A DNA stretch of 64,000 nucleotides, from NCBI RefSeq assembly GCF_000003195.3, contig NC_012871.2, positions 13,061,022 through 13,125,021 of the forward strand, written 5' to 3'. How positions within the stretch are numbered: the first letter of the stretch is position 1; each line of letters opens with the position of its first letter. This document shows positions 10,984 to 20,978 of the stretch, in pieces. The translations under genes and the position numbers were made by a program. The DNA comes from Sorghum bicolor. Taxonomy: Eukaryota; Streptophyta; Magnoliopsida; Poales; Poaceae. The notes beneath the pieces were generated by a model, which was given only the letters and a program-made list of their open reading frames with translations, was not told where the DNA came from and searched no databases.

Positions 10984-11812
10984 AGAAAGAAAGTTAAAAA
11001 AATGATGTAATATGGAATTTAGTACATCAAGTCCACTATGCACAAGTGGAAGTGTAAATATACTCCTGCAAATATGAAAATTTGTATTATGAGAGAAATA
11101 AAATGACATTAAATTTCGTTTTATTTATTGAAAAAATAGCCCATAGAAAAAGAAAGTTAAAGAAATTGATGTAATATGAAATTTAGTACATCAAGTCCAG
11201 TATGCACGAGTGAAAGTGTAAGTATACTCCTACATGCAAATACGAAAATTCTATTGTGAGAGAAATGGCATTGAAATATTTTTATTTATTGTGGAAAAAG
11301 GAAAAATGAAATGGCATTATATTGCTTTTTATTTATTGAAAAATAAAAAATATGCCACAGAAAAAGAAAGCTAAAGAAATTGATATAATATGAAAATTAG
11401 TGCATCAAGTCCAATGTGCACGAGTGAAAGTGTAACTACTCCTACATGCAAATACGAAAATTTGTATTATGAGTGAAATGGCATTATTTTTTATTTATTG
11501 TTTAAAAAGGGAACGGAAAAATGACATTACATTGCTTTTTATTTATTGAAAAATAAAAAATAGACCACCATATATGACATATGCTGGCTTGCTCTCATGA
11601 GAAGGTGACCGAAGTGAAAGTGTATGTATACATATACTCCTACATGCAAATATGAAAATTCATATTATCAAAGCAATAACATTAAATTATTTTTTATTAT
11701 TGTTGGAAAATAAAAAATGGCATTAAATTGCCTTTTGTTTATTGAAAAATAAAAAATAGCCCACAACATTTATGACATAATGTTGGCTTGCCTCGAGAAA
11801 GTGGCCGAAGCA
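10984..11812. repeat. Diverged tandem array, about four units of 165-240 bp
   Basis: Units begin near 10984, 11148, 11362 and 11571. Shared words are AGAAAGTTAAAGAAATTGAT, ACATCAAGTCCAGTATGCAC, ACTCCTACATGCAAATA and TTTTTATTTATTGAAAAATA. Units differ by indels and substitutions, so the array is old. No open frame spans the units. Confidence 0.75.
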
Positions 11813-12861
11813 TTAATTATTATATTATAATATTATATTATATTTGTGTGTATATAGATTTTTATAGACCATATGGCAAGACATCATGTGTGCACATGGC
11901 ACATCTACAGGTTAGGGTTTAAACTGGGCCACGCTTTATAGTTTACCCATATGAGATTATCAATGAAACCCAAGGACAAGGATTAGGAACGGCGGACCTC
12001 ATCTTGCTTTCATGGGCCAGCTTATATCGGGCAGGCTCCATGGGCAGCCCACCATGATAGTGGTCTAATAAAACACAGTATGAAAACAGAACGGAAATAT
12101 TTTGAATTGATTGTTTCATTTTCTATATTATAATCTAGTTCTCTATATTATGATATAATTTTCAAATTTTGTCAAACATAAAAAAATGTCAGTTTCAGTT
12201 GGTTTCACAACTATATTCAACCATTTTTTGTACTCTTTAATTGCTAAAATATAGAAATATCATGAACTGACCGTGTTCGCTTTCTATATTATAATTCTAT
12301 TTCAACCAAAATATGTATTCAAATTAAATTCTGATTACACCATTGTGTTTTTACAATAAATCCTTCAAAATAAGGCCACACATAGATATATTTACATAAA
12401 ATTTTATTTATGAACATTTATCTCATAAAGATATAACAATTTTCTTTTATGTTCTAGTTTTCGAAAACAATGTTCCACCTTCACAAACTAAATGTTCTAG
12501 ATTTTGAAAAATAATATTCCAAGTTTAGTAAAACAAAATATTATATTAATATGAATGGTATTATAATACTGGTGAAAATGAAAAAAAAAGTTGCAAATCC
12601 TATGAAATAGATAGAAACAATAAGATGACAAAATCTGAAATAAAAATACAAAAAAGGTACAACATTCACTGACACAAAAAAAAATAAAAATGTCTCAACA
12701 AGATCATGTCTTTTGGCACACTTGATAAAACCTATCTGCAGTTGTCCGTGTGAAGACACTACAGAAGAGACTACTAGACACATTTTTAGTAAAACGTGTA
12801 TATACTTCACTAAAGACTAAATGAAGTGTATCTAGCCTAGAGATAAAATGTATCTAGAAGG

Positions 12862-12877
12862 GCCTTTTCTTGTAGTG
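12862..12877. mobile_element. Possible CACTA right terminus
   Basis: GCCTTTTCTTGTAGTG read on the minus strand gives CACTACAAGAAAAGGC, a very common plant CACTA terminus. Subterminal-like repeats (GTGTATCTAG, GAAGTGTATC) lie just left of it at about 12780-12860. The matching left terminus was not found. Confidence 0.4.
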
Positions 12878-13311
12878 CTTCTTGCTGCTGCCTCAGCCTT
12901 GAGATACCCGGAATTCTCCTTCCATAATCCAGCAACTAAACATCTACTTGATAGTAATAAATGCAAATATGCAATACATATAGACCAAAAAAAAATACTA
13001 CACAATTCCACGTGCTCGAATTGAGAACAGACAGCTGTTAATTCTTCAGAAAAAAATAGGATTGCCATAATCTGATATTTTTAGGTGACAAAACTTGTTG
13101 GAGCAAGGTCACATACTTTTATTAGCAAATAATGGACTCTATAGTGAAACTTTTAAGAGATTTTGCGATAACAGCCGTCGTTGGGGTTTAGCCCAAAGGA
13201 ATCTTGCCCCTTTCTCGTGACATGTGAGTCTGTAAGTCTATTTTAAGGGCACCACAACCTAAGAAAGTGACAAGCAGGGTTTTCAAGGACTCCAAGATTA
13301 TCGGTCTATAA

Positions 13312-13500
13312 GGGCGTCCACAATGGTGTTAGCTACGTAAATAGCTGACGTGAAGGTGAGAAACAAGAGCAAATACAATTTTATACGTTCTACTACGTGA
13401 AATAAATAGACTATTTACTCGTCGATAATGACTACTCTCTTTTATTTTTTTCGTGCCCACGTCATAATAGCTAACTAAATAGCTAGTTGTTAGGGACGCC
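13312..13500. mobile_element. MITE with TAA target duplication
   Basis: Inverted termini GGGCGTCC / GGGACGCC enclose 189 bp, flanked by TAA at 13309-13311 and 13501-13503. TAA flanks and size suit a Tourist-like (PIF/Harbinger) MITE. Confidence 0.65.
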
Positions 13501-13503
13501 TAA

Positions 13504-14960
13504 GTACTTCAACGACGCTTTGGATCAAGGAAGCCTGGAGACGCAGGGCTACAGGAGGAAAGCAGATAACTGTATAATCCTATTATAACCCTAAATATTT
13601 ATTCCATGAATATAATTGTCATTCCAGAAGCATTTTGTCACCGTGTGCACAACCCCTCAGTTTCCCTATAAATATGGGGTACTATAACTGATGAAGAAAT
13701 AGAGAATGATGAACCATGTTTCTTATCTTGACAATTTGTTTTCTGTTTGAACTGAATGGTCCTCGAGGCCTGAAAGGCTGAAACTCTCAATTTGGAGGGC
13801 TCCACTCAGGCCTCAGTTTCCCTGTAAATTTCCTAGCATCACTAAAACCATATCAGAGAATGTGTCTAAAAGAACATATCAGAGAAGGGTCGTACATTGC
13901 TAGGAAAAAAGAATGAAAACATTACATGGCAGATTATTGAACCTTAAACAATCACGCCATGAGATAGTATAACAACATCACGGTGTAGATAGGACATAGC
14001 AGCATGGTCCATCCGAATGGAATGAACAGGACGCAAATGTAATGAACAGGACAAATGGTGCTCGTGCAGAACAGATATCAAAATTCCCAAGGCAGTAAAC
14101 TCTGAATCACCATTTCTCAATCGCAAACAGAAATAATGGACATAATTTGACAGTGGAAGTATAGAGCTGAATCCATCAATAAACTTATCCAAAAAAATCT
14201 GAATTATGGTGTACATAACGTAGCTGCCAAAAACTGTGCACATGCTCAACTGCACGCAATACAAGTAATAGTTATAACTCTGTTAGCTCAAACGATCCAT
14301 TTCTTTCTATGATCCTTGCTAAGTGGTTTGAATCATGATGTTCAGGACCCCATGTGTTTTAATATAGTAATACAATACCAGTTCTTCAGTGCAGACGATT
14401 AGCATGCAATTTCTGTTTGATCTGATCTGAAGGTAATATACTTCTAAATTGACATTAATTGATCTGAAATTTTAACAGTCTTATAATTCACTATTCATAC
14501 ATAGGCAGCATCCGAAGATATGGTGGGGCAATTAACAAAAAACAAGTTTTACACTTCCCCAATCTCTATATCTTCTGTCAAAAAGGTCAAAGGAATCTAA
14601 TTAATTAAAAGGGCTGACATGGTAAACTTTTGTGTTGACCAGAAAAAAAAGAAAGCAACAGATAAATGAAAACCAACACCAGAATTCAACTCATGGTTTT
14701 GTAAGCAAACAACTGCTAAAACAAGAATTGAGGCTTACCACATAAAAAAAGTATATGTCTCTAAAAGATAGACAGGGATGTAAAGTTAGCTGTTGCAACG
14801 AATTTGCACACATACCGATACTGTTTGCAACTTCAATAAAAATATGCAAAAATTGCAAAGCAACAAATTAAAGGCTATGAATAAGAGCAGGAAAACTAAA
14901 CTTTGGGCATTACACATAAAGACAAGATAATCTTCTTAATGGGCACTGAATCTTCATGCA
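13504..14960. other. Intergenic, no gene seen
   Basis: Contains 'CCCTATAAATATGGGG' near 13665 and a repeated 'CCTCAGTTTCCCT' (13653 and 13813), possibly a remnant of an old LTR, but no termini could be fixed. The frame at 13944-14264 (-) has no domain. This is the 3' flank of the minus-strand F-box gene. Confidence 0.4.
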
Positions 14961-16604
14961 TCATCTGCAGAGGTGGCTGTCAAAGGGATCATCCATCCTC
15001 AAATCATGCGTCATCTTGTAGCTTTTGTGTAGAATCAAATCAGAAAAACCTATGAATTTAAACCGAGCACCTTGAGAAGCTCTTTTGTCCAGTTGAAGCC
15101 GTCTGTGTTGATTAGTCATCCAATTATCACTGTTGGTAGTGTTGGCGTAACCGGATCCAAATACCATTTTCTTTAGAACTTTTGCATTCAGAACAAAGAA
15201 CTTGGCAAAGTCAACATCAGGTCTCATGCCACGATAATTCATCACAACCACTTGTCTAAGATGAGACTCAAGGCATTCAACTGGATCCAGTGGATTATAG
15301 CTCCGTTTATTTTTCCTACTCTTCTGTAGGTGAGACTGGATAATAAAGAAAGAAACAATATGAAAGCAGTTACTAGGTATGCAGTCGACAATGTCACACG
15401 GTAGCTCAATAGATTATATTATGTCTCAAATGTTCATACTGACACATGAAGCAAGCAAAGACAAATGCTCACCTCGACATAAAGCTTCTGCAAGCAGGGG
15501 AAACACTTGAGGAAGTCAACAACTGAATCCAGATTAGGCCCACAAGAGCCAAGGGCCAAAACCTTTACAGTGCGCATCGAGGTTGTCAAGCTTAGGGCAA
15601 TCATTTTCTGGACAAGAATCAGAGGCACAAAAATTAGTCACCAGCAGATATAAATCCAGAATATAAGATAAGATGGAAGAACTGAAGCCTGCTGGTACCT
15701 GAAAAACAGTGGTTCCAAGATCAAGTCTAGTGATGTCATTGGACCGCAAGCCCAATATCTCTAGTTTTGGAGCACGCACGACCCGGATTGTTGCCGGACC
15801 ATTGTACGGGCTAAGTGATAGCAATCTTTCAAGGCAAGGGGCATCTTCTACAATAAGATATTGGAGTTTGGTATGATTTTCAACTCTCTCCCCAAAGCAG
15901 GAAACACTGATGCCAATGCTCCTTAGAGTGGGCGAGTTAATGCGGAGGCGACCAAAGCCGAAATTGTCATACAGCAAGAGGCTCTCAAGAACAGGGCAAC
16001 CACAGAGGAGGCTGTGAAGAGCATCTTCCAACACGATGACCTTATACAGGGTGAGCTGCTTGAGGCAGGGAAACTTGAGCAATGGCGCCATCTCTCTTGG
16101 GAAATCGCAGTTGCCAAAGTCAGCAACACAGAGGGTGGGCGCGAAGCGTAACGCGGACGGCGGTAGCGGGTAGGGCAGCTGTGAGTTCTCGATCTCGTAG
16201 CGAAACTCGATCTCCCGGAGGCCGGTGAGGGCCCGGGAGCGCAACCAGCCATCGATTCTGGCGTAGCGGTCGCGGAGGCGGATGCCGGGGAGGGCGAAGC
16301 GACGGGCGGGGCCCGGGTGGTCGGAGAGGATCTTGGGGACGAAGATGATTCGCTTCCGCTCCTGGCCGCTGAGGTCGCTGTCGACACCTAGGTTGAGGGG
16401 TGCCGCGCGCCAGAGAGGGCGCCACCGGCGGGAGAGGATCTGGGTGCGGGCGCCGGCCTTAGTGGGGAGGAGGGAGATGACGGTGCCCAGTACCTCATCA
16501 GGGAGCCTGCTGATGAGATCGAGGCTGCTCTCGCTCACGCCATTGCCAATCCCCAATGGTTCTTGGCCTTTGCGCTTTTTGCCGGCGGCGGCCACAACCT
16601 CCAT
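14961..16604 (-). CDS. F-box/LRR protein with FBD-type C-terminus
   Basis: Three phase-0 exons on the minus strand: 16604-15699 (donor GTACCA), 15607-15473 (acceptor TTGTCCAG, donor GTGAGC) and 15335-14961 (acceptor TTATCCAG, stop TGA). The product is about 471 aa. An F-box at about residues 21-65 is seen as [20 protein letters not shown] then [20 protein letters not shown]. Leu-rich repeats follow ([40 protein letters not shown]), then an FBD-like end ([28 protein letters not shown]). F-box proteins of this class are presumed SCF ubiquitin-ligase substrate receptors; the target is unknown. The ATG at 16604 is chosen because it sits just before the conserved region; the frame opens further upstream to 16700. 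A paralogue with identical exon layout lies at 47609-49273 on the opposite strand. Confidence 0.9.
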
Positions 16605-17150
16605 GGGAAAATGGGAAGCAATGGGCCGTCTCGTCTTCTGTAGTTCTTCTTTCCAACCGAAAAGCATTTTCTCAGGCCAAAAAAAAAGGCGCGTGAACAA
16701 TTTTTCCTGTATTTCCTTTTTCCAAAAAAATGCATAATAGTTACTGAGCTAGTATCCCGTATGTCAAACATGTTTTTCAGATTTATCGCCGGTTTGTTTG
16801 AACTTCCGAGACTTTTTTTTACCTCACCTTTTGCACCTATCAAAAGTCAAAAGAAACTTCCGGGATCCAAAAGCTAAAGATTCTCGCAGCTTTTGGCTTT
16901 ATGGAAGTTGTTTGACTTTTGAAAAGTAAAAAAAAAATAGTCTCAAACAAGCATGGCCTTGATTTTTTTAGGGTTCTGCATCGCTAAAGGCAGAAATAAC
17001 AAAATAAATATATATATTGTTTTTCAAGGATTTAAAAAAATATGAACAAATTTATATTAAAATACATTAATATTAGATTGAGCATGAAGTCTACGTTCAT
17101 AATAAACTTATTTGGAAATACAATGTTGATACTATTTTCTACAGTTCTAG
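16605..17150. other. 5' flank of the minus-strand F-box gene
   Basis: AT-rich. Between about 16793 and 16960 a weak inverted repeat (TTTGTTTGAACTTCC... / ...AGTCTCAAACAAGC) with internal AAAAGTCAAA/TTTGACTTTT may be a MITE, but no target duplication was found. No promoter element is confidently assigned. Confidence 0.35.
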
Positions 17151-17153
17151 TTA

Positions 17154-17359
17154 GGGCACTCACAATGCAGACTCTATCATAGAGTCTAAAGTTATTTATT
17201 ATCTCGAACAATGTGGACTTGGAGTCTAAATAAGACTTGGAGTCTTATTTTTTCTATCTCTTTCTTCAATAAATATGCTGCCACATCAGCAAAATACCAT
17301 AAATAATATGTAATTAAGTGTCTTGGACTCTATGATAGAGTCTTGCATTGTGAGTGTCC
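17154..17359. mobile_element. Tourist-like MITE, TTA duplication
   Basis: Long inverted termini: GGGCACTCACAATGCAGACT at the left and the complement of AGTCTTGCATTGTGAGTGTCC at the right, including the internal palindrome GACTCTATCATAGAGTC. It is 206 bp and flanked by TTA at 17151-17153 and 17360-17362. Confidence 0.85.
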
Positions 17360-17362
17360 TTA

Positions 17363-17936
17363 AACTAGAAAAAAATTGACTTCTCGAGAAGCGAGATGTG
17401 CATTTATTTTGGGATGAAGTGCTTAGTAATAAATGTGAACCCCATGTTGATAATAGATAGTTTTGGACTTATTCTTCAACATTACTTCAGCAGTACTTTC
17501 AGCGAGCAAACAATGTTTTTCTCTCACAACATTTTAGTATAAGCTACTACAGTATCGGTTTTCCTTCATTTGGTAACTCCTCTTTCCTTATTGCTTCCTC
17601 TTTCTAGGTCACCACATCCATCTAGTCGTCTCATTCCTCGCCATGACATCGGCACCTCATCTCCCCCATTGAGGTTGGCTTTAGCGAGCATTCCCCACAT
17701 CTCGGAGCACTCGATTTTGACAAAGATGTATAGCCATAGAGCTTACATAGGGAATTCCCCCATCGAACGGATCCCCTACCACTAGCTTATCCCCGTGTGT
17801 GGCCATAGTTGTGGCCTTTTATCATCACTTGGTCCATGTGCGGCCATAGCCTTCAACACCATGGCAGGTCGACCCACACGTAGCCATGGCAGGTCGACCC
17901 TTGGTCAAAGATGTCACCACTACTTGGTACTGTGTT
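17363..17936. other. Intergenic, no recognised gene
   Basis: Short frames only (for example 17570-17785). A phrase 'CCATGGCAGGTCGACCC' is repeated near 17860 and 17885. Nothing further is supported. Confidence 0.4.
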
Positions 17937-18288
17937 TGTCGACGAAAGCTGGTCGATAGTCTACCTAGGGGTATACCCAAGGTAGTAGATTGTCGACAGA
18001 CATGTGCGCAAGCTACGAACTAGATGATGACGCAAGACACAGACAAGGTTTTTATCCAGGTTCGACCGCCGTGTGGGCGTAATATCTACGTCATGTGTCT
18101 GATTGTATTGATATGAGATGTGTTGAGTTGATCTAAGGGGTCCCTTGCCTATCTTTTTATAGTCCAGAGGGCAGGGTAACAAATCTAGAAACTAATTCTA
18201 GTCGGTTACAATTGCCATAGATAGTACGATATCAATCTCTATTCTAACCGACTAGGATCCTGCTTGATCTCCACGTACCGTTTCCTTG
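17937..18288 (-). repeat. Inverted LTR fragment of the TGTGGGGG-type LTR family
   Basis: On the minus strand this matches the outer-nest LTRs, from the 3' terminus (TGTCGACGAAAGC on plus) through CCGTGTGGGCGTAATA and a TATA region (CTTTTTATAGTCC) to GCACGAAACTC. There homology stops, and about 30 bp later the outer nested element begins. It is more diverged than the nested copies. The remaining part of this LTR was not recognised beyond the nest. Confidence 0.65.
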
Positions 18289-18710
18289 CACGAAACTCTT
18301 GGAGGTGAGCAACACGTTGTGGGGGTATAAACCCCTATACCCTTACGGCTAGACTTGGGCCAGGAGGCTTGGCCCATCACGTAGACAGTCCGAGGCTTGA
18401 TCCAACTGCTTGGAGTTTCGCGCAAGGAAACAAGACGTCAAGCCGAATTCTAGTCGGTTAGAATAGAAATTGATATCGCGCTATCTATAGCAATTGTTAC
18501 CGACTAGGATTAGTTTCTAGATCTGTAACCCTGCCCTCTGCACTATATAAGGAGAGGCAAGGGACCCCCCTTAGACAATTCATCTCAACTCAACACAATC
18601 CAATACAATCAGACGCAGGACGTAGGTATTACGCCCACACGGCGGCCGAACCTGGATAAAAATCTTGTCTGCGTCTTGCGTCACCATCAAGTTCGTAGTT
18701 TGCGCACCGT

Positions 18711-19765
18711 TGTCGGCGTCTGGACTCATGGTCTAGGCACAAACAAGTATAAGTTTGCGTGACTACCCAAACCTAGATGGTGATGCAAGTGAGACACAGA
18801 AGGTTTATACTGGTTCGGGCCTGGAATGCCCTACGTCCAGTGAGATCGGGGATCTGTATAGCCCTGCACCCAAAGGTGCTTGTAGTAGGGGGATACAAGC
18901 AGGTTGCGAGAGAGGGCTAAGTCCCAGGTCTCGACTTTGTGGTGGACAGAGTGTTGGTCGCTGCTCTGTGAATGAGTAGGGTGATTGTGCGTGTGTGGAC
19001 CTGAACCTAGTGGTGAGCCCTGGCTCCCCTTTTATAGCCTCAAGGGGAGATAGGGATTTACATGAGTAGATTTCATCCTGCCGAGTGGAAGAGTTACAGT
19101 CCCGGCCCTGTTGAAGCCTGTCCATGTTGTCCTTGCAGGATGGCTGGCAGCATGGCTGCTTCTGTGGAGGGTTACCGAGCCCTGTAGGAGTCATGGGGGT
19201 CGGATCGGTGGTACTGCTGATCATCCTATCAATAGTGGGAGAAGACAGCAAATAGTGATGTTGATTAACTTCCCCCATACCCTTTTCACTGTGAGGCGGT
19301 ACACCACAGTGAAAGTGGTAAGGCCGCAGTGCCCAGGGTGGTTGGAACAGTCGCCACCCTACCCTGCTGTGGTATGGGAGTCACCGCGTCTGTCACGTCG
19401 TGGGTACGGGCGCCGCGCGTTGGAAGTCTTGCTGATCCGGTGGAGCGTCGTCCGGCGCCCGAGCCCTGAAGGGGTCGGGTGAGGCGGGGTTTTACGCCCG
19501 AGACCGAGGGGATCGGGCGAGGCGGTGTCTGCGTCCGAGGTCCTGAGAGGTCAGGCGAGACGGAACTCGCGTCCGAGGCCCTGAGGGGTCGGGCAAGTTA
19601 GATCTTGCGTCCGAGGCCCTGAGGGGTCGGTCGAGTTGTGGGTTGGACCTGAGGGCTAGGAGTCAGATGAGCTGAGCCCGCGCCTTGACCATCGTGGTTA
19701 ATTTGCTTTGTCCTTTGCGTTTTTCATAGCTCTCATTTGGGTATTCCTTTTTATGGTACCCAACA
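18711..19765 (-). repeat. 3' LTR of the Tat gypsy element
   Basis: 1055 bp ending ATGGTACCCAACA on plus. It contains the LTR TATA box CTATAAAAGG on minus (near 19025-19040). The second half carries repeated 'CCGAGGCCCTGAGGGGTCGG' phrases. Confidence 0.93.
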
Positions 19766-20970
19766 GTAGCCCCCGAGCCTCTGAAGGGGTGAGGTCACCT
19801 CTTCAGAGGTTCTTTCCAAAGGGACTATTGTTGACCGGGAACTTTTTTACTTTTCTCCGGAGGGTGCGCGCGAGCGCACCCGCCGGGTGTAGCCCCCGAG
19901 CCTTTTGGAGGAATGGTGTTATTCCTTCAAAGGCTTTTACCCCTGAGTGCTATAGTCTGGAGTATTTTGAGGGATAGGTTGCGTGTTCTTTTACACGTAG
20001 TGCCTGTTCCCATGGTGCGAGAAAGCTCCCGAGCCCTTTCCCCGCAAGGGTCGATCAGGTTCTATCTCGTCTTGTGATTACGTCCCTCATTCTTCCTTTC
20101 GCTCAGAGGAGGGGTGGGTCGTGCCGTACTACCCTCGATGGGCGAGTAGCGACGCTTCCCGGGAGCTACAAGCGGGTAGATCTAAGTGGATGTCCGAGTC
20201 CCATTCGATAGGGATCGGCTAGTGGCCTTATGGGCACATCTCAAAAATACTCGAGGGCGGTCACGGTGGATGTCGGAACCGTTCGTTAGGTTCTGAGGGC
20301 TTGGTGCCTCCCTCGATGGGATCCCACTCACGTGACACTCGCATGGGTCTCAGATATGACTTGTAAAGATGCGCCGACTCCCTAGGGGGCTCAGACCTTG
20401 GCCTCTATTGTGCTCATCTTCAGTCATCCCTCGCTCAGTCATCCTTAGGCGACTGTTTGAACCTGTTTTGCAGGTCAGTCTCGCAACCTCTGGAACGTAG
20501 GTGGCCATGGCCTGGGGATTTTTGGCCTTGAAAGGCTTTTTCGAACTTGTTTGTAGCGTCGGGGTCGGGCGAGACGGAATCTGCGCCCGACGCGAACTGG
20601 CTTGCGATTTTGGCTCGGGGTTAGCAGGGGGTCGGGCGAGACAGGGACCGCGCCCGACGGAGACAGCCCTACGACCTTGGTCAGCGGGGGGTCATGCGCC
20701 GCTTGCCCTAGAAGGAACCGTCCTGACATGACCTTTCAAGGCACACCTTTTGAGGCGTGGCGCGTGGGGACTCAAAACGGCCGTGCCGTTTCGCCCTGGC
20801 TAGATGGGACGCTTCGCCTGCGAAATAAATGCCCGCGTGCGACGGGCGTGAGAATCGGAGGGAGTTGGCGCTTTGAATTTTTCACCTGGTGGGAAGCGGG
20901 CGAGGGTTGTTCTCCTTCCCGCTCGGTCTTCCGCGCAGTAGTGGGCGTCGTGGCCGTGGTGCGTCCCTTC
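19766..20970 (+). other. Gypsy 3' region upstream of the antisense gene
   Basis: Non-coding part of the level-2 element, rich in 'AGCCCCCGAGC' and 'GTCGGGCGAGACGG' phrases. It probably holds the promoter of the antisense gene. The open frame starting at 20602 merely runs into the real gene and lies partly upstream of the TATA box. Confidence 0.6.
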
Positions 20971-20978
20971 TATAAAAG
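20971..20978 (+). promoter_or_regulatory. TATA box of the gypsy antisense gene
   Basis: TATAAAAG lies 125-132 bp upstream of the ATG at 21103 and is followed by a pyrimidine-rich leader, the normal layout of a plant Pol II promoter. It points away from the LTR and opposite to gag-pol. Confidence 0.6.

Larger units (their letters stand above)
9712..13311. other. AT-rich intergenic region
   Basis: No gene is supported. Frames at 9881-10239 and 12541-13068 have no recognisable domain and are low complexity. The region contains the diverged array at 10984-11812 and a CACTA-like terminus near 12862-12877; otherwise nothing is identified. Confidence 0.45.

Noticed and set aside
18755..19482. Open frames inside the gypsy LTRs (also at 34208-34944)
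   Set aside because: Both LTRs show the same frames because they are copies; no domain, and the sequence is regulatory LTR DNA.
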